A stretch of DNA of 64,000 nucleotides from contig NZ_LXKN01000032.1 in the NCBI RefSeq assembly GCF_001692325.1, positions 124,001 to 188,000 of the forward strand. Direction: 5' to 3'. This stretch comes from Rhizobium sp. AC27/96 (GTDB lineage Bacteria > Pseudomonadota > Alphaproteobacteria > Rhizobiales > Rhizobiaceae). Position numbers and translations under genes: made by a program. Below the pieces are notes generated by a model. It worked only from the letters and a program-made list of their open reading frames with translations, was not told where the DNA came from and searched no databases. Within the stretch, counting starts at the first letter, position 1; each line of letters opens with the position of its first letter. Shown here one piece after another: positions 43,669 through 53,831 of the stretch.

Positions 43669-44679
43669 ATGTTACGATTCCTGCTCGTGCGAATAGCTTC
43701 AGCCATACCCGTGCTCTTCATCCTGAGCGTGGTGACTTTCGCCATCATACAGGCGCCGCCGGGCGACTATGCCGATTATATCCGCTCGCAATTGATGAAC
43801 CAGGGCGGCGCATCCTTCGCGCAAGCCGACGAGCAGGCGCAGATCTATCGCCGCGAACATGGCCTCGATAAGCCGATGGTGGTCCAATACGTCAACTGGA
43901 TCGGCGGCATCGTCACCAGAGGCGATTTCGGCTACAGCATGTTCTACAACAAGCCCGTCGCCGATGTCGTCGGCGAGCGGCTGCCGCGCACTCTCGCCCT
44001 GGCACTGGTTTGCCACATATTGGCATCCATTCTTGGCATCGGTTTCGGCATATGGGCGGCAACGCGGCAATATAGCTGGATCGACACGCTGCTGTCCGGC
44101 ATCTCCTTTCTCGGCATGACGGTGCCGCGCTTCCTGATGGCGCTGATCATTGTCTATATCCTCGTCTTCCAGCTGAATGTCTCGGAAATCGGCAGCTTCT
44201 TCTCGCCGCAATATGGCGGTGCGCCCTGGTCCTGGGCCAAGTTCGTCGATCTCGTCAAACATGTCTGGCCGGTCGTCGCCATCGCCACTTTCGGCGGTCT
44301 CGCCTATAATATGCGCGTCATGCGCGGCAACCTGCTCGATACGCTGAATGCCCAATATGTCGAGACCGCACGCGCCAAGGGTCTTTCCGGCGGCGCCGTC
44401 GTCATGCGCCATGCCGTGCCGAACGCGCTGCATCCGCTGGTCATGTATCAGGGCGTCGTTCTGCCCTACATGCTCACAGGCGAAATCGAGACCGCGATCA
44501 TCTTTACCCTGCCCACGGTGGGGCCGGCTATCGTCGGCTCGATGGCGGTCGGTGACGTCTATGTCACCGCCACTTTCATGATGGTGCTTTCGGCAACCCT
44601 CATCATCGGCAACATCATCGCCGACATGCTGCTCGCCCTGCTCGATCCGCGCGTGCGTCAACAGGGAGGGATCCATTAA
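43669..44679 (+). CDS. agpB: AgpB: Opp/Dpp-type ABC permease
   Basis: 336-residue inner-membrane permease with six helices (LRFLLVRIASAIPVLFILSV first) and the permease-ATPase coupling motif MRVMRGNLLDTLNAQYVETA, RAKGLSGGAVVMRHAVPNAL. The N-terminal periplasmic loop EHGLDKPMVVQYVNWIGGIV and RGDFGYSM is that of DppB/OppB. It forms the import channel with AgpC. Its last base is shared with the agpC start. Confidence 0.9.
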   Translation: MLRFLLVRIASAIPVLFILSVVTFAIIQAPPGDYADYIRSQLMNQGGASFAQADEQAQIYRREHGLDKPMVVQYVNWIGGIVTRGDFGYSMFYNKPVADVVGERLPRTLALALVCHILASILGIGFGIWAATRQYSWIDTLLSGISFLGMTVPRFLMALIIVYILVFQLNVSEIGSFFSPQYGGAPWSWAKFVDLVKHVWPVVAIATFGGLAYNMRVMRGNLLDTLNAQYVETARAKGLSGGAVVMRHAVPNALHPLVMYQGVVLPYMLTGEIETAIIFTLPTVGPAIVGSMAVGDVYVTATFMMVLSATLIIGNIIADMLLALLDPRVRQQGGIH

Positions 44680-45806
44680 TGCTTGCCTTCAGCAACTCCC
44701 CGCCCCCACCGGATGAAACGATCAAGCACAAGCGCGGTAATGAAAGCTACAGCGCACTGGTCTGGCGGCGCCTGAAGCGGTCCTGGACCGGGATGAGCGG
44801 CCTCGTGCTTGTCATCCTGCTGCTGCTGATGGCGATCTTTGCCGAATTCGTCGCGCCGCTCGATCCGAAGGCGACCGATACCGGCTTTGCGCCGCCGCAG
44901 GTCATCAGCTTTCATGACAAGGGCGGCAATTTGGTCTTCCAGCCCCGTGTCTACGCTCTGGTCGAGACCAGCGACCTCGACCCGGTGACCTTCCAGCCGA
45001 TCGTCGGACCGGACTATGACAATCCGCGTCTGCTCGGCCTCTTTGTCAAGGGCGACCCCTATTATCTGTTTGGCCTGATCCCCGGCGACCGGCACCTTTT
45101 CGGCACGACCGATGGAGGCCCCGTGCACTTCCTCGGCACTGACAAATTCGGCCGGGACGTGCTGTCGCGCGCCATTTACGGCTCGCGGATCTCGTTGATG
45201 ATTGCGTTGACCGTGGTTGCCATCGTCACCATCGTCGGCACGACGGTCGGGATGATCTCCGGCTATTTCGGCGGCGCGACAGATGCCTGGATCCAGCGCT
45301 TCGTCGAAGTGGTGCTCGCCTTCCCGCAATTGCCGCTCTATCTGGCGCTGACCTCGCTGATCCCCGTGACGGCGCCAACCAATGTCTTCCTTGCTTTCGT
45401 CATCGTCGTCATGTCGGCGCTCGGCTGGGCGCAGATGTCGCGCGAGGTACGCGGCAAGACGCTGGCACTTGCAAGGATCGAATATGTGCGGGCCGCCATG
45501 GCAGTCGGCGCAACCGACCGGCGCATCATCCTGCAGCACATATTCCCCAACGTCATGAGCCATGTCATCGTCGCGGTGACGCTCGCAATCCCGAGCGTGG
45601 TTCTGCTTGAATCCTTCCTCGGTTTCCTCGGCTTTGCCGTCAAACCGCCGCTGATCTCATGGGGCTTGATGCTGCAGGACACCTCGACCTATTCGGTCAT
45701 CGGTTCCTACCCCTGGATCCTCTCGCCCGTCGCCTTCGTTCTCGTCACCGTCTTCGCCTTCAATGCGCTCGGCGACGGACTGCGCGACGCAATCGACCCT
45801 TATTGA
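44679..45806 (+). CDS. agpC: AgpC: Opp/Dpp-type ABC permease
   Basis: 375-residue permease with the N-terminal OppC-like segment (RRLKRSWTGMSGLVLVILLL), an unusually long periplasmic insert after helix 1 (about residues 65-150, including KGDPYYLFGLIPGDRHLFG), then FLGTDKFGRDVLSRAIYGSR and the coupling motif around REVRGKTLALARIEYVRAAM. The long insert is shared with the permease at 57580-58755. Start and agpB stop overlap in TAATG. Confidence 0.9.
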   Translation: MLAFSNSPPPPDETIKHKRGNESYSALVWRRLKRSWTGMSGLVLVILLLLMAIFAEFVAPLDPKATDTGFAPPQVISFHDKGGNLVFQPRVYALVETSDLDPVTFQPIVGPDYDNPRLLGLFVKGDPYYLFGLIPGDRHLFGTTDGGPVHFLGTDKFGRDVLSRAIYGSRISLMIALTVVAIVTIVGTTVGMISGYFGGATDAWIQRFVEVVLAFPQLPLYLALTSLIPVTAPTNVFLAFVIVVMSALGWAQMSREVRGKTLALARIEYVRAAMAVGATDRRIILQHIFPNVMSHVIVAVTLAIPSVVLLESFLGFLGFAVKPPLISWGLMLQDTSTYSVIGSYPWILSPVAFVLVTVFAFNALGDGLRDAIDPY

Positions 45807-45819
45807 GAGGAGAACGATA

Positions 45820-47490
<1,671 letters not shown>

Positions 47491-47507
47491 CATCAGGAGA
47501 TTTTGAA

Positions 47508-48878
47508 ATGACCGCAACTCCCAAGATCACCTTCATCGGCGCCGGCTCGACCGTCTTCATGAAAAACATCATCGGCGACGTCCTGCAGCGTCCGGCCCTC
47601 GCGGGCGCAAGGATCGCGCTGATGGATATCAATCCGCAGCGGCTGGACGAAAGCGCCATCGTTGCCCGCAAGCTCGCTTCGACGCTGGGTGCCCCGGCCA
47701 CGGTTGAAACCTTCACGGATCAGCGCAAGGCGCTAGACGGCGCTCATTTCGTCGTCGTCGCCTTCCAGATCGGCGGCTACGAGCCCTGCACCGTCACCGA
47801 TTTCGAGGTACCGAAGAAGTATGGCCTGCGCCAGACGATCGCCGACACGCTAGGCGTCGGCGGCATCATGCGCGGCCTGCGCACCGTGCCGCATCTCTGG
47901 AAGATCTGCGAGGACATGCTCGCCGTCTGCCCGAATGCGGTCATGCTGCAATATGTAAACCCGATGGCGATCAACACCTGGGCGATCGGCGAGAAGTATC
48001 CGACCATCAAGCAGGTCGGGCTCTGCCACTCGGTACAGGGCACGGCGATGGAGCTGGCTCACGATCTCGACATTCCCTATGACGAGATCCGCTATCGCTC
48101 GGCCGGCATCAACCATATGGCTTTCTACCTCGCATTCGAGCATCGGCAGCCTGACGGTTCCTACCGCAATCTCTATCCCGATCTCGTCCGTGCCTATCGC
48201 GAGGGCCGCGCGCCGAAGCCCGGCTGGAACCCGCGCTGCCCGAACAAGGTGCGCTACGAGATGCTGACCCGTCTCGGCTATTTCGTCACCGAAAGCTCCG
48301 AGCACTTCGCCGAATACACGCCTTACTTCATCAAGGAAGGCCGCGAGGATCTGATCGAAAAGTTCGGTATTCCCCTTGACGAATATCCGAAGCGCTGCAT
48401 CGAGCAGGTGGCACGCTGGAAGAACCAGGCCGATGAATACCGCTCGGCCGAGAAGATCGAGGTCAAGCAATCGAAGGAGTATGCCTCCTCGATCATCAAC
48501 TCGGTCTGGACTGGCGAACCCTCCGTCATCTACGGCAACGTCCGCAACAATGGCTGCATCACCTCGCTGCCGAACAATTGCGCCGCCGAGGTTCCCTGCC
48601 TGGTCGATGCCTCCGGCATTCAGCCGACCTATATCGGCGACCTGCCGCCGCAGCTGACGGCGCTTATCCGCACCAACATCAACGTGCAAGAGCTGACGGT
48701 TAAAGCCCTGATGACCGAGAATCGCGAGCACATCTACCATGCCGCGATGATGGACCCGCACACAGCCGCCGAGCTCGATCTCGACCAGATCTGGTCGCTG
48801 GTCGACGAGCTGCTGGCGACCCATGGCGATTGGCTGCCCGAATGGGCACGCGGCAATCGCAAGGTACAGGCCGCATAA
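47508..48878 (+). CDS. agaL2: GH4 alpha-galactosidase (MelA-like), second of two
   Basis: 456-residue GH4 enzyme: KITFIGAGSTVFMKNIIGDV (NAD loop), metal/catalytic motif C173-H-S-V (VGLCHSVQGTAMELAH) as in MelA-type alpha-galactosidases, and RSAGINHMAFYLAFEHRQ. The substrate would be an alpha-galactoside such as melibiose imported by AgpABCD. It follows agpD by 17 bases with CAGGAG upstream of ATG 47508, and is the last gene of the operon; a terminator follows at 48905-48943. Confidence 0.9.
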   Translation: MTATPKITFIGAGSTVFMKNIIGDVLQRPALAGARIALMDINPQRLDESAIVARKLASTLGAPATVETFTDQRKALDGAHFVVVAFQIGGYEPCTVTDFEVPKKYGLRQTIADTLGVGGIMRGLRTVPHLWKICEDMLAVCPNAVMLQYVNPMAINTWAIGEKYPTIKQVGLCHSVQGTAMELAHDLDIPYDEIRYRSAGINHMAFYLAFEHRQPDGSYRNLYPDLVRAYREGRAPKPGWNPRCPNKVRYEMLTRLGYFVTESSEHFAEYTPYFIKEGREDLIEKFGIPLDEYPKRCIEQVARWKNQADEYRSAEKIEVKQSKEYASSIINSVWTGEPSVIYGNVRNNGCITSLPNNCAAEVPCLVDASGIQPTYIGDLPPQLTALIRTNINVQELTVKALMTENREHIYHAAMMDPHTAAELDLDQIWSLVDELLATHGDWLPEWARGNRKVQAA

Positions 48879-48904
48879 AGCCACTCTCTCCCGGCTGGCG
48901 GCCC

Positions 48905-48943
48905 AAAGGGCCTCGCGGCGCTGCCGCGGGGCCTTACATTTTT
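48905..48943 (+). terminator. Terminator of the aga-agp operon
   Basis: Long GC-rich stem (AAGGGCCTCGCGGC against GCCGCGGGGCCTT, one mismatch and one bulge), loop GCT, then ACATTTTT. It lies 27 bases after the agaL2 stop. Confidence 0.75.
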
Positions 48944-49059
48944 GGCCTGCCGGGAAAAGGTGAATGTCCAAAACGCGCTGAATTCAAGGCCTTTGCCGGA
49001 TGGCAAAGCCGGAGCGACTGCGCTAGAAACGGATCGAGGTTTTAAGGGAGATCAAAGAC

Positions 49060-50202
49060 ATGGCCAGCTCAGACATTTTCAGCACCGGCACTTTCGTCGG
49101 ACGCATCTGGCGCCCCGATGTCGAAGGTCCTGCCCTCGTCACTGTTCGGGACGGAACGGTCTATGACATCACCTCGAAGGAAGTGCCGACCATGCGCGAC
49201 CTTCTGGAGAAAGACGATCCGGTTGCCTTTGTCCGCGCACAGAAGGGCGAGGCCGTCGCTAAACTTGATGCGCTCCTGGCTGCCAAAGCCGATCTCTCGG
49301 CCATCCATCTTCTCGCTCCCATCGATCTGCAGGCGATCAAGGCCTGTGGCGTCACCTTCGCCCGTTCGATGCTTGAGCGCGTCATCGAGGAGCGCGCCGC
49401 CGGTAATCCGGATCTTGCCGAGGCGATCCGCGGCAAAGTCACGGCTCTGATCGGCGACAGCTTGCGTAACCTCAAAGCCGGCTCGCCCGAAGCCGCGAAG
49501 GTCAAGGCCGCGCTGATCGAGGAAGGCGTCTGGTCGCAATATCTCGAAGTCGGGATCGGCCCGGATGCGGAAGTGTTCTCCAAGTCGCAAGTCATGTCCT
49601 CGGTCGGACCGGGGGCCGATGTCGGCCTGCATCCGATTTCCAAGTGGAATAACCCCGAGCCGGAAATCGTCCTTGCCGTCGACAGCCAGGGCCGGGTCAG
49701 AGGCGCTACGCTCGGCAACGACGTCAACCTGCGCGATGTCGAAGGCCGTTCCGCCCTGCTGCTCGGCAAGGCCAAGGACAACAACGCTTCCTGCTCAATC
49801 GGTCCGTTCATCCGTCTGTTCGACGAGACTTACGGTCTGGACGACGTGCGGAATGCCGATCTAGACCTCAAGGTCGAGGGCGAAGACGGCTATGTGCTGC
49901 ACGGCCGCTCATCGATGAAGGAAATCAGTCGCGATCCTCTCGACCTTGTTTCCCAGACCATCGGCCGCCATCATCAGTATCCGGATGGCTTCGTGCTGTT
50001 CATGGGCACGCTTTTCGCGCCGGTCGAGGACCGTGATACGCCCGGCCAGGGCTTCACCCACAAGGTCGGCGATATCGTCACCATCTCCAACGAAAAGCTG
50101 GGCGCCCTGCAGAACCGCGTGCTGCTGTCGACGGAATGCCGGCCCTGGACCTTTGGCGCATCACATCTGATGCGCAATCTGGCGCGGCGTGGGTTGATTT
50201 GA
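49060..50202 (+). CDS. Fumarylacetoacetate-hydrolase superfamily enzyme (AraD1/GguC-like)
   Basis: 380-residue protein. The C-terminal FAH domain shows ADVGLHPISKWNNPEPEIVL (E-x-E metal ligands), GATLGNDVNLRDVEGRSALL, LLGKAKDNNASCSIGPFI and TPGQGFTHKVGDIVTISNEK. Length and style match AraD1/GguC proteins linked in rhizobia with arabinose, galactose or fucose breakdown (2-keto-3-deoxy acid dehydratase or hydrolase steps). It lies 181 bases after agaL2 beyond the terminator, so it is separately transcribed. A role in galactonate- or fuconate-type catabolism is inference. Confidence 0.8.
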   Translation: MASSDIFSTGTFVGRIWRPDVEGPALVTVRDGTVYDITSKEVPTMRDLLEKDDPVAFVRAQKGEAVAKLDALLAAKADLSAIHLLAPIDLQAIKACGVTFARSMLERVIEERAAGNPDLAEAIRGKVTALIGDSLRNLKAGSPEAAKVKAALIEEGVWSQYLEVGIGPDAEVFSKSQVMSSVGPGADVGLHPISKWNNPEPEIVLAVDSQGRVRGATLGNDVNLRDVEGRSALLLGKAKDNNASCSIGPFIRLFDETYGLDDVRNADLDLKVEGEDGYVLHGRSSMKEISRDPLDLVSQTIGRHHQYPDGFVLFMGTLFAPVEDRDTPGQGFTHKVGDIVTISNEKLGALQNRVLLSTECRPWTFGASHLMRNLARRGLI

Positions 50203-50362
50203 CGGTCGACGTGGCGGGGATGGACAACCATCCCCATAGGCGGGGTCGGATTTGCGTTTCCGATCTGGGTTTTCGCCGGTTAAGGGCGATCAATCCTTGC
50301 TGCCTGATGTCGATCCGGACGACCGGCATTTACGAGAAGCTCGACCGAGGATTGGGCCAGTC

Positions 50363-50839
50363 TTAATGCGTGGATACCGGCTGCGGATGGGTCAACCGGC
50401 TGCGAACGGCGGTTAGTTCCGAGGTCGTGTGGTTCAGACGATCCGCCAGAACACGCATGATCTCCACGGCCATTTCCGGGAAATCGCTCAGCAGCTTCAG
50501 GAAGTGTTCCTTGCTGATCTTCAGCGCCTCCAGCCGGGACGTGGCTTTTACGGTCGCGGTACGCGAGACATCGCACAGGATTGCGATTTCACCGACGATG
50601 GAATTGAGGTCGACTTCGGCAACCTTGATCTCGCCGGCGGGGCTATCGACGAGAATATCAGCAGTTCCGGAAAGAACAACATAGGCTGCATCGCCCTGAT
50701 CGCCCTGATGAAACAGAGTTTGGCCAGCATTGTAGCTGACGCGATCCGACGTGAACGCCAAAAGTTTCAACTTCGCAGGCGCGATGCGCGAAAAAATCGG
50801 CACCCGCTTCAGCATTTCAACTTCATCCTTCAGAAGCAT
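50363..50839 (-). CDS. Stand-alone cyclic-nucleotide-binding domain protein
   Basis: 158-residue Crp-like sensor domain without a DNA-binding part. The beta-roll is visible in LFHQGDQGDAAYVVLSGTAD and the phosphate-binding cassette is VGEIAILCDVSRTATVKA, retaining the conserved E and R needed to bind cAMP or cGMP. A C-helix ends the protein (EIMRVLADRLNHTTSELTAV). It lies 53 bases downstream of the ABC-exporter-like gene on the same strand and probably acts with it, as a regulatory subunit or second-messenger sensor (inference). The start is ATG 50839; a TTG nine bases upstream is in frame. Confidence 0.82.
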   Translation of the reverse strand: MLLKDEVEMLKRVPIFSRIAPAKLKLLAFTSDRVSYNAGQTLFHQGDQGDAAYVVLSGTADILVDSPAGEIKVAEVDLNSIVGEIAILCDVSRTATVKATSRLEALKISKEHFLKLLSDFPEMAVEIMRVLADRLNHTTSELTAVRSRLTHPQPVSTH

Positions 50840-50892
50840 GAACTTCAAAACCCCCAGTGTTCGGCCCCAGTCGCCACTGTCGAGATAGGATA

Positions 50893-53607
50893 TTACGATA
50901 ACAGTTCTTTGAACATACCATTTTTTTCTAAAAGATCGGTCGTCGAGCCACTTTCGACAAGACTTCCGTGGTCGAAGACCAGAACGCGATCGAACAATTC
51001 GGCAAAGCCAGGGTTGGACAGGACCCAGATGATCGCCGGTGCATAGCCGTCGCCGCCGAGTTCACCCAGCACAGCTCGGGCAATCTGATCCTGGACCCGG
51101 TGATCGAGCGCCGGCAGCGGACGATTGCAGATAATGTAATCCGCACGTTTCAGAAGCGCGCGGCTAAGATTGAGCTTCTGGCGCTGCACATTCGTCAGGC
51201 GCTTGCCGCCGGAGCCGACATCGAAATCCAGACCGATCGACAAGACGCTGTCATGCATGCCGAGACGTTCGAAGACCTCGTACATGATCTGATGAACGCG
51301 TTCCGGCGCATTGGCCTGCTGATGCGCGATGCGGCCAAACAAAACATTGTCCATCAATGTCGCGGAGGCCGTGAAGCGCTCGGGATCGTAACGTTCGATG
51401 ACGCCGGCAAGATCGGCCGGGATATTCTCGTAAAACTTCGCCCGCGCCTGGACGATCTTCTCCATGAGCATCTGCGTCAAGAGACCGAAACGATGGCGTG
51501 GCTCGATGTAGGAGAAGCTGAGACGGATGATCGCGGAGCGTTCATCGGCTGTCGCCGCCTCATAACCCTTGCCATTCAGCTTCTGCAGTAGCGCCTCGTA
51601 GGTCGGAATGTCTTCCGCCGTCATGAAGGTGAGCTGCTGGAAGAAGGGATGGTCAGGCGGTAGGTCGGTGAAGAGTTCGACGGCGTTTTCAGCAATCTCC
51701 AGGCCCATGTCGTAAAGGTCGGAAATCAAGCCGGTCTCTTCGAACAATTGCCGGAAATACGGATGTGCGGCAAGCTTGCGGTTGGTCATCTGCGGCCGCT
51801 TCAACGTGCCGAACAACAGATTTTCACCGACAGTCGCCTGCAGATTATAGGCATCGAACTGGAAGGGTACGACGAGCTCTTCGAGCTTCTCTTCCTGAAG
51901 CCTCAGCCGCAGGGCCTGCCGAAGTTCGACGATGCGCGACGTCAGATCCAGATGCGTCGCGGTGTCGACACTCGAACGGAGCGCCATGTCGAAGATGTCC
52001 TGGGACATGGCGACGGCGTCGAGCACCGGACGGATCACCGAATAGATATCGTCCGGCCCGGTCGCGCCGGCGGCGGCATAATCGACCCAATCGCCATCGA
52101 GATCCAGCTCCGGATTGGCGGCGCGGCGTGCCTCGTTCATCCGCCATTTGGCCTTGGTCGCTTCCTCGTCGGTATAGACCGGCGGGATGAGCGGCGCGTG
52201 CTTCAGGGCATAGAGAAGATTGCTGCGCAAAGTACCGTGAAAGAAGAAGGTCTCGGAGGACGCATAGGCAATGCGCCGCCCGGTCAGGGACTCCGGCAAC
52301 TCAAGCAGATCGCGGCCGTCAATGGAGACACGACCGCTGTCGGGCCAGACCAACCGGCCGAATGCTTCGGCGAGATACTCGCCGCCTGCGCCGCTGTCGC
52401 CGACGATCGCAACCCGCTCTCCGGGATGAATCTCGACCGAAACATGATCGAGCACGCGGGCACCGCTGTCATCGAGAACGGTCAGGTTGGTCGCAACCAG
52501 AGCATGGGTGATGCGGCCGGCGGGTGCCGGCGACAGGACCTGGATTCTCGGATCGATCAGGTTCTCGACGCTGAACTGCTCGACAACCTGATTGTACTTG
52601 ACTTGAACGTCCTGGCGCGACTGGTCCCAGTCGATCAATTCCTTGAGGGGGCCAGGCAGATCCTTGTAGGCATTGATGACGGCGACCAGCTGACCGATGT
52701 CCAACCGGCCCTGCAAGGCGAGGAAGCCGCCAACCAGATAGAACAGGAAGGGCGTGACCTGCGCGAGGAAGTTGTTGATGAACTTCACCATGAACTTCCA
52801 CTGGTAAAGATCATAGCGGATCGAGAAGATCAGGCCGAGCCGGTGCGCGATATCGGCGCGCTCCAGATTGGTCGTGTCGTTGGCATGGATCGTGCCGATA
52901 CCGTCGACAATCTCGCCCACACGGCCGGAAAGCTCACGCGCCGTCAGCTGCCGCTGGCGGCCGAGTTCCAGCAGCCGCTTGCGCATGCGTGGAATGACGA
53001 TCGCCTGCACGGCGACGATGGCAGCCGCGATCATGCCGAGCCAGAAATTCTGCATGATGATGAAGATGAGAGCGGTCACTGCCTGGCCGCCCAGCAACGC
53101 GGGCTGCACGAAAGCGTCGCCGGTGAAGCCGCCCATGGGCTCCACCTCATCCTTGATCATGGTCGCGATTTCGGCAGGCTTCACCCGCTTGAAATGGGAT
53201 GGCGGGAATCGCAGCACGCGATCGATCAGCTCGAAACGGATGCGGCGCAGCATGCGCTCGCCCAGCCGGCCCTTGTAGGTGTTGATATAGAGCTTGAAGA
53301 GACCGTTGAGCACGACAAGCGCCAGGAAGACCAGGCTCAGCGCGATCAGCATCCATATGCGGGTGAGCTGCACGCCCTGAAACACTTCGATATGGCCGAT
53401 CAACGGCACGTCGAAGGCGACATGCATGAAAGTCTGCGTGTCGCCCGGATGCTCGAAGCCCTTACCCTGGATCGGTCCGTTGACGATCTGCTTGGGCAGG
53501 TCGAAGGACAGGAAGTAAGGGATCATCGAAGCCGCAACGACCAGCAGTATCCAAATCTGCTCCAGCCGGGTATTCGACCAAATATAACGCGCTAGGCTTT
53601 TTTCCAT
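50893..53607 (-). CDS. Atypical ABC exporter-like protein with degenerate nucleotide-binding domain
   Basis: 904-residue membrane protein. Residues 15-330 are an ABC-exporter transmembrane domain (helices near 18-35, 82-105, 170-205, 280-300). The C-terminal nucleotide-binding domain is highly altered: the Walker A position reads GDSGAGGEY (403-411; lysine absent), the signature LTNVQ (804-808), Walker B IICNRP (825-830; Asp to Asn, Glu to Arg), and the H-loop LSNPG (His to Asn at 865). About 250 residues are inserted between Walker A and signature, with three copies of the post-Q-loop motif (TLRSNLLYA 459; TVGENLLFG 592; TLMDNVLFG 750). ATP hydrolysis is unlikely. It follows three glycosyltransferase genes. 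Confidence 0.8.
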   Translation of the reverse strand: MEKSLARYIWSNTRLEQIWILLVVAASMIPYFLSFDLPKQIVNGPIQGKGFEHPGDTQTFMHVAFDVPLIGHIEVFQGVQLTRIWMLIALSLVFLALVVLNGLFKLYINTYKGRLGERMLRRIRFELIDRVLRFPPSHFKRVKPAEIATMIKDEVEPMGGFTGDAFVQPALLGGQAVTALIFIIMQNFWLGMIAAAIVAVQAIVIPRMRKRLLELGRQRQLTARELSGRVGEIVDGIGTIHANDTTNLERADIAHRLGLIFSIRYDLYQWKFMVKFINNFLAQVTPFLFYLVGGFLALQGRLDIGQLVAVINAYKDLPGPLKELIDWDQSRQDVQVKYNQVVEQFSVENLIDPRIQVLSPAPAGRITHALVATNLTVLDDSGARVLDHVSVEIHPGERVAIVGDSGAGGEYLAEAFGRLVWPDSGRVSIDGRDLLELPESLTGRRIAYASSETFFFHGTLRSNLLYALKHAPLIPPVYTDEEATKAKWRMNEARRAANPELDLDGDWVDYAAAGATGPDDIYSVIRPVLDAVAMSQDIFDMALRSSVDTATHLDLTSRIVELRQALRLRLQEEKLEELVVPFQFDAYNLQATVGENLLFGTLKRPQMTNRKLAAHPYFRQLFEETGLISDLYDMGLEIAENAVELFTDLPPDHPFFQQLTFMTAEDIPTYEALLQKLNGKGYEAATADERSAIIRLSFSYIEPRHRFGLLTQMLMEKIVQARAKFYENIPADLAGVIERYDPERFTASATLMDNVLFGRIAHQQANAPERVHQIMYEVFERLGMHDSVLSIGLDFDVGSGGKRLTNVQRQKLNLSRALLKRADYIICNRPLPALDHRVQDQIARAVLGELGGDGYAPAIIWVLSNPGFAELFDRVLVFDHGSLVESGSTTDLLEKNGMFKELLS

Positions 53608-53831
53608 CGCTTATAGCAGGCTTTCAAATTCAAAGGCCCAGCGCCGGCCAGATGCCGGCACTGCTGTTGCAGAACTGCGGGATAGTTTGTTGCGGATGCG
53701 TGGCCCCATTGAGAAAAGAGACGCCGCCCGGTCTTTCGTCCACGCTCCCCCCGATTCATCATTTCTTCATTTATATCACAAGATTGCAGGAATCTAGGAG
53801 CATAAAACGACAGGAGAGCCCGACTGTCGCG
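53608..53831. promoter_or_regulatory. Gap between glycosyltransferase and ABC-like genes
   Basis: Contains a hairpin with core GCCGGC-CAGAT-GCCGGC (53643-53659, outer pairs extend it to 53639-53663) and an AT-richer stretch near 53755-53810. The leftward transcript after the hairpin is not U-rich. A separate promoter for the ABC-like gene or an attenuator is possible. Confidence 0.35.

Noticed and set aside
51748..53595. 615-residue plus-strand frame opposite the ABC-like gene
   Set aside because: I considered whether the ABC-like protein itself could be the shadow, given its lost motifs. The minus frame keeps clear exporter helices and family wording; the plus frame has no domain and histidine/aspartate-rich noise.
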